DNA of 9,354 bases from Rugosibacter sp. Its GTDB lineage: Bacteria > Pseudomonadota > Gammaproteobacteria > Burkholderiales > Rhodocyclaceae. Positions 1 to 9,354 of this stretch are shown here, in pieces. A program made the position numbers and the translations under genes. The stretch's first letter is position 1. Each line of letters begins with the position of its first letter. The DNA is taken from assembly GCA_023257495.1 (NCBI GenBank), contig JALRCC010000142.1:1-9354 (forward strand), in the 5' to 3' direction. The notes under the pieces are model-generated. The model worked only from the letters and a program-made list of their open reading frames with translations. It searched no databases and had not been told where the DNA came from.

Positions 1-816
1 CATGCGGCACAAGGCCCTCGAGTTGCCATTGCTGGACGCCCCAACGTGGGTAAGAGTACGCTGGTCAACACTCTGCTTGGCGAAGAGCGTGTCATTGCAT
101 TCGATATGCCAGGGACCACACGCGATGCCATTGAAATTGCTTTTGAACGCAATGGCAAGGCTTATACCCTGATTGATACCGCAGGGCTACGTCGCAAGGG
201 GCGGGTTTTTGACACCATTGAAAAGTTTTCCGTTATCAAAACCCTGCAAGCCGTTGAAGAAGCCAATGTCGTGGTGTTGATGGTGGATGCCAGCCAGGAT
301 ATTTCTGATCAAGATGCACATATTGCAGGCTTTTGCGTAGAGGCCGGGCGCGCCTTGGTGGTTGCTGTCAATAAATGGGACGCGATTGATTCTTATCGCC
401 GGGAACGCATTAAAGAATCCATCGAGCACAAGCTCAACTTTCTGGGTTTTGCACAGGTACACTATATCTCGGCCAGTAAAGGTCAAGGGATCGGTGGTGT
501 GCTAGCTTCTGTTGATAAAGCCTATGCTGCGGCGATGGCGAAAATGGCCACGCCCAAACTGACTCGCGTGCTCATTTCAGCGGTGGAAAAACAGACACCT
601 CCACGTCATGGCCTGTTTCGGCCCAAATTGCGCTACGCTCATCAAGGTGGCAGTAATCCGCCGATTATCGTGATTCACGGCAATATGCTGGAACACATTC
701 CTGCCTCATACACCCGCTTTCTGGAGCGCTACTTTCTTGAGGCATTCAAACTGCAAGGCACGCCACTACGGATTCAATACAAAAGTTCAAAAAATCCGTT
801 TGCCGATGAGAAGTAA
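1..816 (+). CDS. der: Ribosome-assembly GTPase Der (EngA), 3' part only
   Basis: Der is an essential GTPase with two tandem G domains and a C-terminal KH-like domain; it acts in maturation of the 50S ribosomal subunit. The reading frame is open from base 1, so the gene is cut by the window edge, and the first G domain and linker are missing. The 271 visible residues cover the second G domain: G1 GRPNVGKS (about residues 12-19 of the fragment), PGTTRD for G2, DTAG for G3 (59-62), NKWD for G4 (124-127) and SAS for G5 (157-159). The KH-like domain follows from about residue 185 and contains the family pattern PPIIVIHGN. The GTG at base 46 lies inside the G1 loop and is not a start. The gene ends with TAA at 814-816, 117 bases before hfq, as in many beta- and gammaproteobacteria. 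No lesion is seen. Confidence 0.97.
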   Translation, partial: HAAQGPRVAIAGRPNVGKSTLVNTLLGEERVIAFDMPGTTRDAIEIAFERNGKAYTLIDTAGLRRKGRVFDTIEKFSVIKTLQAVEEANVVVLMVDASQDISDQDAHIAGFCVEAGRALVVAVNKWDAIDSYRRERIKESIEHKLNFLGFAQVHYISASKGQGIGGVLASVDKAYAAAMAKMATPKLTRVLISAVEKQTPPRHGLFRPKLRYAHQGGSNPPIIVIHGNMLEHIPASYTRFLERYFLEAFKLQGTPLRIQYKSSKNPFADEK

Positions 817-875
817 AGGCTGAAAAGTTGGTGCCAGTTGGTATTCATGTTGGATGGCACAGTCATAAAAAAACG

Positions 876-904
876 ATTACATTGTTTATCTGCAAAAATA
901 GAAT
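876..904 (+). promoter_or_regulatory. Candidate sigma70-type promoter of hfq
   Basis: In the der-hfq gap, ATTACA (876-881, 4 of 6 matches to TTGACA) is followed after 17 bases by TAGAAT (899-904, 5 of 6 matches to TATAAT). Transcription would start near 911, giving a leader of roughly 23 bases before the hfq ATG. The gap is AT-rich compared with the flanking genes. This is a consensus match by eye and has not been tested; hfq could also be read from a promoter upstream of der. Confidence 0.42.
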
Positions 905-933
905 CACTTCTTTACCTACTAAAGGATGCAACC

Positions 934-1173
934 ATGAGTAATAAAGGGCAAATGTTACAAGACCCGTTTTTGAATATTTTGCGCCGGGAACATGTTCCCG
1001 TCGCTGTCTATCTGGTGAATGGTATTAAATTGCAAGGACAGATCGATTCTTTCGATCAATATGTGGTGTTGCTGAAAAACACCGTGACCCAGATGGTCTA
1101 TAAGCACGCCATATCAACGATTGTGCCTGTGCGCGCAATTGATATGTCAATGGATGCAGACGAGGCTGATTGA
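934..1173 (+). CDS. hfq: RNA chaperone Hfq
   Basis: Hfq is a hexameric Sm-like protein that pairs small RNAs with mRNAs and affects mRNA decay. The 79-residue product has Sm1 with the N-terminal QDPFLN motif (Q9, D10), then [10 protein letters not shown] and [11 protein letters not shown], and the Sm2 signature with YKH at 56-58, the proximal-face uridine-binding residues. The start is ATG 934, preceded by AAAGGA at 921-926, and fits the usual Hfq N-terminus; an in-frame TTG at 838 would add 32 residues unlike any Hfq and is rejected. The rim patch reads RREH (17-20) where E. coli has RRER. The C-terminal tail after the Sm core is very short and ends in an acidic run (DADEAD), far shorter than the roughly 102-residue E. 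coli protein. It sits downstream of der, its common neighbour, and 341 bases upstream of hflK. Confidence 0.98.
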   Translation: MSNKGQMLQDPFLNILRREHVPVAVYLVNGIKLQGQIDSFDQYVVLLKNTVTQMVYKHAISTIVPVRAIDMSMDADEAD

Positions 1174-1419
1174 TTCGTTGGTGAGCTTTTGCTCATTCAG
1201 TTGGATATATTCGGGTGACCGCTGGTTCATCACGTTGCTTGTTGGGCAGCTTCGGTGCAACTTCAGGGCTTCTGCAGAAGGGATGTGGTAACATTTCCGC
1301 CATTCGACTAAGCGTAAAAACAAGATGAAAGTCTGTTTTTTTGCGTCATGCCCTAGCCGATTTTTCATATGCTCATCGGATGTCGGATGTATCTAAACTA
1401 AAGATCGATATGTTGTTGG

Positions 1420-1449
1420 TTGCCGACATGATGGCGTCGTGTTTTTAAT
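1420..1449 (+). promoter_or_regulatory. Candidate promoter of the hflK-hflC-hisZ-purA block
   Basis: TTGCCG (1420-1425, 4 of 6 matches to the -35 consensus) is followed after 18 bases by TTTAAT (1444-1449, 5 of 6 matches to TATAAT). Transcription would begin near 1456, leaving a leader of about 60 bases that includes the 1468-1492 hairpin and the hflK ribosome binding site. The large gap from hfq makes a local promoter plausible. The match is moderate and was found by eye; no clear heat-shock (sigma32) promoter was recognised. Confidence 0.33.
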
Positions 1450-1467
1450 TTTTCCCACATCTTGGCT

Positions 1468-1492
1468 AGCGGCAGCAAACGGATGCTGCGCT
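1468..1492 (+). other. Leader hairpin just upstream of the hflK ribosome binding site
   Basis: AGC plus GCAGC (1468-1476, with G1471 bulged) can pair with GCTGCGCT (1485-1492) around an 8-base loop, giving about eight base pairs. There is no T run after it, so it is unlikely to be a terminator. It ends 6 bases before the ACGGAG Shine-Dalgarno sequence (1499-1504), so it could shape access to, or the 5' stability of, the hflK message. The function is inferred only from position. Confidence 0.35.
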
Positions 1493-1498
1493 AAATTA

Positions 1499-1504
1499 AC
1501 GGAG
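1499..1504 (+). promoter_or_regulatory. Ribosome binding site deciding the hflK start
   Basis: ACGGAG lies 10 bases before GTG 1515 but 28 bases before the next in-frame start, ATG 1533, which itself has no purine-rich site at a suitable distance. This favours initiation at GTG 1515, although the protein sequence starting at ATG 1533 (MSLND) looks more like the usual betaproteobacterial HflK N-terminus. Confidence 0.5.
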
Positions 1505-1514
1505 TTATTTCATT

Positions 1515-2810
1515 GTGATAACCGGTATTTTGATGTCGCTTAACGATCATGGCTGGGGTAATAAGCCAGAGAGTGGCAAGGGTGGGGATAAACAAGGGCC
1601 GCCTGATTTGGAAGATTTATGGCGCGATATTAATCGCCGTCTATCCGGTATTTTTGGCAATAAAAACCCAGTGCAACGCGGCCAAAATAGCGGCAATGGT
1701 TCGGGTAGTGGTGATGGTGGCCTGCCAAGTTTCAGCCCGAAACAGTTCGGTGGTGGTTTGGGCATGATTGCGGCGCTGGTTGCTGTGGTGTGGCTTGGTA
1801 GCGGGTTTTATACGGTAGACGCATCGCAGCGTGGTGTCGTGCTGCAATTCGGTGCATTCAAGGAAATCACTGAGCCGGGGCTGCGCTGGCGTTTGCCGTG
1901 GCCGATTGAATCGCATGAGATGGTTAATTTGACGGGTGTAAGAACAGTTGAGATTGGCTATCGGGGCTCAGAAAAAAACAAGGTCCCGCAAGAGGCGCTC
2001 ATGCTGACAGACGATGAAAATATCGTGAGCGTGCAGTTTGCCGTGCAGTATCTATTAAAGGATCCTAAAGCTTATTTGTTTAAAAATCGCAATCCTGATG
2101 ATGCCGTGACGCAGGCCGCAGAAACGGCGATTCGCGAGATTGTCGGTAAAAGCAAAATGGATTTTGTGCTGTACGAGGGACGTGATCAGATTGCAGCAAA
2201 TACGCAAAAGCTGATCCAGGAAATTCTGGATCGTTATGCTACAGGTATTCAGGTGCGGTCTGTCAGTATGCAGGGTACGCAGCCGCCTGAGCAGGTGCAG
2301 GCAGCGTTTGACGATGCGGTTAAAGCCGGGCAGGATCGTGAGCGGGCCAAGAACGAAGGCCAAGCCTATGCTAATGATGTCATTCCGCGTGCGCGCGGTA
2401 CGGCTTCCCGCCTGACGGAAGAATCCAATGGATATAAACAGCGCATCATTGCCACGGCCGAAGGTGATGCATCGCGCTTCAAACAGGTTCTTGTCGAATA
2501 TAAAAAAGCACCTGAAGTTACGCGTAGCCGCATGTATCTGGATACCGTGCAACAGGTCTATGCAAATACCAGCAAGGTGATGGTTGATGCGAAGGGATCC
2601 GGTAACTTGCTGTATTTACCACTGGATAAACTGATGCAAGCGGCGGGCGTAGCCGCTACGCCAACCGAGGATGCGGCGGCAAGCGCTCCGCGTGGCGTCT
2701 CGCCAGCGCCGACTATTGCTGCGGGCGCACCACCGCAGCTTGAGCGTACTGCGCCGGGCGATAATCGCTCGCGAGAAACGATGCGCTCACGGGAACGGGG
2801 AGAACGTTAA
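1515..2810 (+). CDS. hflK: FtsH protease modulator HflK (SPFH family)
   Basis: HflK pairs with HflC in a large inner-membrane complex that surrounds FtsH and limits its access to membrane substrates. The 431-residue product has a Gly-rich polar N-terminus with the HflK signature QGPPDLEDLWRDIN (about 27-40), one membrane segment (about 82-98) ending in GSGFYTVD, then the SPFH domain starting at SQRGVVLQFG and including EPGLRWRLPWP and TDDENIVSVQFAVQY. A charged helical region with the AAFDDAVKAGQDRERAKNEG pattern follows, then YLPLDKLM and an Ala/Pro-rich tail. The last residues are unusually rich in Arg and Glu. Start: GTG 1515 is chosen for its spaced Shine-Dalgarno site; ATG 1533, six codons later, is the main alternative. 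The stop overlaps the hflC ATG by one base (TAATG), which implies translational coupling. Confidence 0.96.
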   Translation: MITGILMSLNDHGWGNKPESGKGGDKQGPPDLEDLWRDINRRLSGIFGNKNPVQRGQNSGNGSGSGDGGLPSFSPKQFGGGLGMIAALVAVVWLGSGFYTVDASQRGVVLQFGAFKEITEPGLRWRLPWPIESHEMVNLTGVRTVEIGYRGSEKNKVPQEALMLTDDENIVSVQFAVQYLLKDPKAYLFKNRNPDDAVTQAAETAIREIVGKSKMDFVLYEGRDQIAANTQKLIQEILDRYATGIQVRSVSMQGTQPPEQVQAAFDDAVKAGQDRERAKNEGQAYANDVIPRARGTASRLTEESNGYKQRIIATAEGDASRFKQVLVEYKKAPEVTRSRMYLDTVQQVYANTSKVMVDAKGSGNLLYLPLDKLMQAAGVAATPTEDAAASAPRGVSPAPTIAAGAPPQLERTAPGDNRSRETMRSRERGER

Positions 2811-3685
2811 TGCAACGCTCATTATCTTTTGTCGGGGCGCTTTTCTTTGGCTTGCTGGTGATCGTGTCAATGACTGTATTTACAGTAGATCAGCGCCAGT
2901 ATGCGATTATTTTTCAGTTGGGTGAAGTCAAATCCGTGATTTCCGAACCTGGTCTGGTTTTCAAATGGCCCATGATTCAGAACGTTCGTTTTTTTGACAA
3001 GCGCATATTGACGCTTGATTCGTCAGAGCCGGAGCGTTTTTTGACGGCTGAAAAAAAACCGGTACAGGTAGATTCTTTCGTTAAATGGCGCATCCACAAC
3101 GTGAAGCAATACTACATTTCAGTCGGGGGTGATGAAACAGTAGCGAAAACTCGACTGATGCAAACCGTCAATTCAGGTTTGCGGGAAGAGTTTGGCCGAC
3201 GTACGGTGCATGATGTGGTGTCGGGCAAGCGCGAAAGCATCATGGTTGAGGTGCAAAAAAAGGCCGATGCCGATATGCGTGCCATTGGCGTGGAAATTGT
3301 TGATGTGCGCCTCAAGCGTGTGGATTTACCACCCGAAGTGTCTGAATCGGTTTATCGCCGCATGGAAACGGAGCGCAAACGAGTAGCCAATGAATTACGT
3401 TCGCAAGGTGCCGCAGATTCCGAAAAAATCCGTGCAAATGCAGACAGGCAAAGCGAGATTATCATTGCCGAGGCCTATCGTGATGCACAGCAGATCAAAG
3501 GCGAGGGCGATGCCAAGGCAGCCTCGATTTACGGCCAGGCATTTGGCGCGAATCCTGAGTTCTATTCTTTTTATCGTAGCCTGGAGGCCTATCGTGCCAG
3601 CTTCAAGAACAAGAACGATTTGCTGGTTATCGAACCAAATTCTGAATTTTTCAAGTATCTAAAGAGCAGCGGTCGCGGAAAATAA
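2810..3685 (+). CDS. hflC: FtsH protease modulator HflC (SPFH family)
   Basis: HflC is the partner of HflK in the inner-membrane complex that regulates FtsH. The 291-residue product, close to the usual family length, has a short N-terminus, one membrane anchor (about residues 5-25), and an SPFH domain beginning at VDQRQYAIIFQLGEV with SEPGLVFKWP following. Family features include FFDKRILTLD (61-70), VDSFVKWRI (87-95), GVEIVDVRLKRVDLP (160-174) and a charged coiled-coil stretch (about 185-240) with GEGDAKAASIYGQAF. The C-terminal part keeps FYSFYRSLEAY. The start ATG 2810 overlaps the hflK stop and is preceded by GGGGAG at 2797-2802. The next gene begins 22 bases after the stop, so hflC is in the middle of a single transcription unit. 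Confidence 0.97.
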   Translation: MQRSLSFVGALFFGLLVIVSMTVFTVDQRQYAIIFQLGEVKSVISEPGLVFKWPMIQNVRFFDKRILTLDSSEPERFLTAEKKPVQVDSFVKWRIHNVKQYYISVGGDETVAKTRLMQTVNSGLREEFGRRTVHDVVSGKRESIMVEVQKKADADMRAIGVEIVDVRLKRVDLPPEVSESVYRRMETERKRVANELRSQGAADSEKIRANADRQSEIIIAEAYRDAQQIKGEGDAKAASIYGQAFGANPEFYSFYRSLEAYRASFKNKNDLLVIEPNSEFFKYLKSSGRGK

Positions 3686-3707
3686 CTGGGCGTAAAAACT
3701 TTTGGCC

Positions 3708-3893
3708 ATGTACAAGACTTTGCTGCTTGCTTTTGCTTTGATGCTACTCGTCGAAGGTTTGCTGCCATTTTTGGTGCCGCATGTCTGGCGTGACATGTTC
3801 CGTCGTTTGACTGAACTGGCTGATGGGCAAATTCGGTTTATTGGTTTGTCATCAATGGTGCTGGGTTTGATTTTGTTGATGTTGTTTCGCTAA
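3708..3893 (+). CDS. Small membrane protein, DUF2065 (YjeT-like)
   Basis: A 61-residue, very hydrophobic protein with two predicted membrane segments (about residues 3-23 and 42-60) joined by a short polar loop. The pattern LLLVEGLLPFLVP-like N-terminal helix, then W-R-D-M and a second helix starting at IRFIGLSSMVLGL, matches the DUF2065 family, of which E. coli YjeT is a member encoded between hflC and purA. The biochemical role is unknown; its constant place next to hflKC suggests, but does not prove, a link to that complex or to membrane protein quality control. ATG 3708 is chosen because it gives the family N-terminus; TTG 3702, two codons upstream, is possible. No good Shine-Dalgarno site is seen, so translation may depend on coupling to hflC. 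Confidence 0.88.
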   Translation: MYKTLLLAFALMLLVEGLLPFLVPHVWRDMFRRLTELADGQIRFIGLSSMVLGLILLMLFR

Positions 3894-3898
3894 TCAGT

Positions 3899-6377
<2,479 letters not shown>

Positions 6378-6403
6378 ACCTGCGTAGCAATGCGCTGTTG
6401 GTA

Positions 6404-6434
6404 ACAAGGGTCGCTTGCGCGACCCTTGTGTTTT
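6404..6434 (+). terminator. Rho-independent terminator after purA
   Basis: The arms ACAAGGGTCGC (6404-6414) and GCGACCCTTGT (6419-6429) form a perfect 11-bp stem around a TTGC loop, followed by GTTTT (6430-6434). It starts 27 bases after the purA stop and closes the hflK-purA transcription unit. The T run is short, so it may be somewhat leaky. It ends only 18 bases before the queA start chosen here. Confidence 0.87.
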
Positions 6435-6452
6435 ACTCAAGTGACTTTTTGC

Positions 6453-8600
<2,148 letters not shown>

Positions 8601-8657
8601 CAACCCTGTTTGGCCGGTCTTGGCTGATATCCATTTCAATACCTCTAGGAGAGTTTT

Positions 8658-8999
8658 GTGTTTATTTCAAATGCGTACGCCCAGGCGAGTAGTGCAGCAG
8701 CGGATCCGATGGGTGGCTTGATGGGCATGTTGCCCATTGTGTTCATGTTCATTGTGCTGTGGTTCTTGATGATTCGCCCGCAAATGCGCAAAGCCAAAGA
8801 GCAGCAAAAAATGATCAACGAACTCGCCAAAGGTGATGAGGTGGTGACCCAAGGTGGCATAGCCGGACGTATCAGTCGGCTGGGTGAGAACTATCTGGGC
8901 CTGGAAGTTGCCGACAGTAAAGAAGGCGCGATTGAAATCACCGTACAAAAATCAGCCGTTGCGGCCTTGCTGCCCAAGGGTTCCCTGAAAAATCTTTAA
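8658..8999 (+). CDS. yajC: Sec translocon accessory protein YajC
   Basis: YajC is a small inner-membrane protein that copurifies with SecD and SecF and assists the SecYEG translocon; its exact role is unsettled. The 113-residue product begins MFISNAYAQA, typical of betaproteobacterial YajC, then has one membrane segment (about 21-39) ending in the family motif MIRPQ (38-42), a basic stretch and the conserved KGDEVVTQGGIAGRI (58-72). A soluble C-terminal domain follows. The start is GTG 8658, supported by AGGAGAG at 8647-8653; no ATG nearby gives the family N-terminus. It follows tgt by 58 bases and precedes secD by 61 bases, the classic queA-tgt-yajC-secD order. Confidence 0.96.
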   Translation: MFISNAYAQASSAAADPMGGLMGMLPIVFMFIVLWFLMIRPQMRKAKEQQKMINELAKGDEVVTQGGIAGRISRLGENYLGLEVADSKEGAIEITVQKSAVAALLPKGSLKNL

Positions 9000-9010
9000 T
9001 CTGCCGCATA

Positions 9011-9035
9011 GCCTGGCATCGAGGTGATGTCAGGC
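9011..9035 (+). other. Hairpin between yajC and secD
   Basis: GCCTGGCATC (9011-9020) pairs with GATGTCAGGC (9026-9035) over ten base pairs, including one G-U pair, with a five-base GAGGT loop. A short CTTTTAT lies 6 bases downstream of the stem, so it is not a standard terminator but could act as a weak attenuator or mRNA processing/stability element ahead of secD. The loop GAGGT resembles a Shine-Dalgarno sequence but is about 35 bases from the secD ATG. Confidence 0.45.
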
Positions 9036-9060
9036 ACCGGCTTTTATCTGGTCTGCACAC

Positions 9061-9354
9061 ATGAACCGTTATCCGCTCTGGAAAAACATTCTGGTATTGA
9101 TTGCTGTGATCTTTGGGCTGGTCTATACGATCCCCAACTTTTTTGGTGAAGCCCCCGCAGTTCAGGTGACGAGCGTTAAAGCCACCGTCAAGGTGGATGC
9201 CGGATTGTTGGCAACCGTTGAGACAGCATTGCAGGCCGCAGCTATCAAGCCGACGGTACTTGCCATGGATGGCAGCAGTGTGCGTGTGCGCCTGGCGGAT
9301 ACTGATACGCAGATCAAGGCAAAAGATGTGATTGAGAAGGCGTTGAACCCTGAT
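9061..9354 (+). CDS. secD: Protein translocase subunit SecD, 5' part only
   Basis: SecD works with SecF as a proton-driven motor that pulls exported proteins through SecYEG on the periplasmic side. Only the first 98 residues are present; the frame is still open at the window end. They show a basic N-terminus (MNRYPLWKN), the first membrane segment (about 8-26), the typical YTIPNFFGEAPAVQV junction (22-36), and the beginning of the first periplasmic domain. ATG 9061 is the first in-frame start after an upstream stop (TGA at 9025-9027), which makes it secure even though no good Shine-Dalgarno site precedes it. secF is expected just downstream, outside the window. Confidence 0.94.
   Translation, partial: MNRYPLWKNILVLIAVIFGLVYTIPNFFGEAPAVQVTSVKATVKVDAGLLATVETALQAAAIKPTVLAMDGSSVRVRLADTDTQIKAKDVIEKALNPD

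Larger units (their letters stand above)
1174..1514 (+). other. Non-coding gap between hfq and hflK (no hflX)
   Basis: This 341-base stretch has no convincing gene. The three forward frames are interrupted by stops, the longest open piece has no HflX-like motif (no P-loop, no NKxD), and the only reverse frame of note (1147-1368) has no recognisable motif. It holds several small structures: a TGAGC-TTTT-GCTCA hairpin (1182-1195) just after hfq; a 12-base perfect palindrome CTTCTGCAGAAG (1269-1280); a weak A/T-rich hairpin with a run of seven T (1316-1342) that could slow or end hfq transcription; a tandem duplicate of TCGGATG (1376-1389); and a possible hflK promoter and leader hairpin described separately. 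In many betaproteobacteria hflX lies here. Confidence 0.6.

Noticed and set aside
831..860. Inverted repeat GTGCCA/TGGCAC after der, considered as a terminator
   Set aside because: Only six base pairs with an 18-base loop and no T run after it.
1147..1368. Reverse-strand open frame of 73 codons in the hfq-hflK gap
   Set aside because: It overlaps the hfq 3' end, has only a weak ribosome binding site and no recognised motif; it cannot be excluded but is not supported.
2055..2552. Reverse-strand open frame of 165 codons inside hflK
   Set aside because: Opposite the conserved SPFH region; no recognisable protein family.
9027..9149. Possible 40-codon leader ORF overlapping the start of secD, considered as a secretion-monitoring arrest peptide
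   Set aside because: The purine-rich GAGGT is almost touching its ATG, it lacks a signal segment and a recognisable arrest motif, and most of it lies in a shifted frame within secD.

Overview
The window is a stretch of conserved housekeeping genes, all on the + strand. Gene content and order point to a betaproteobacterium: der-hfq-hflK-hflC, then a DUF2065 gene, hisZ and purA is an arrangement typical of that class, and a HisZ-type regulatory subunit next to purA is a strong hint. The family within the class cannot be fixed from this sequence. Base composition looks moderate and even, with no sign of foreign DNA, insertion sequences, phage, CRISPR arrays, tRNA or rRNA.

Layout: 1-816 is the 3' part of der, the ribosome-assembly GTPase, cut by the window edge. 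After a short promoter-like gap comes hfq (934-1173), the RNA chaperone. A 341-base non-coding gap (1174-1514) follows, where many relatives carry hflX; no trace of hflX is seen. Next is a tight block: hflK and hflC overlap by one base, then a small DUF2065 membrane protein, hisZ and purA with gaps of only a few bases. This block ends in a strong intrinsic terminator (6404-6434). The second block is queA-tgt (4-base ATGA overlap), yajC, and the start of secD, which is cut by the right edge. A 10-bp hairpin lies between yajC and secD.

Functions: HflK and HflC form the inner-membrane SPFH complex that controls FtsH proteolysis. HisZ activates a short-form HisG in histidine synthesis. PurA commits IMP to AMP. 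QueA and Tgt carry out two steps of tRNA queuosine modification. YajC and SecD belong to the Sec translocon accessory complex.

I found no convincing undescribed system. The items worth a second look are local: the missing hflX with a large gap in its place, the purA/queA junction with a terminator very close to the queA start, two RNA hairpins in leader or intergenic sequence, non-ATG starts at hflK and yajC, and a very short acidic Hfq tail.
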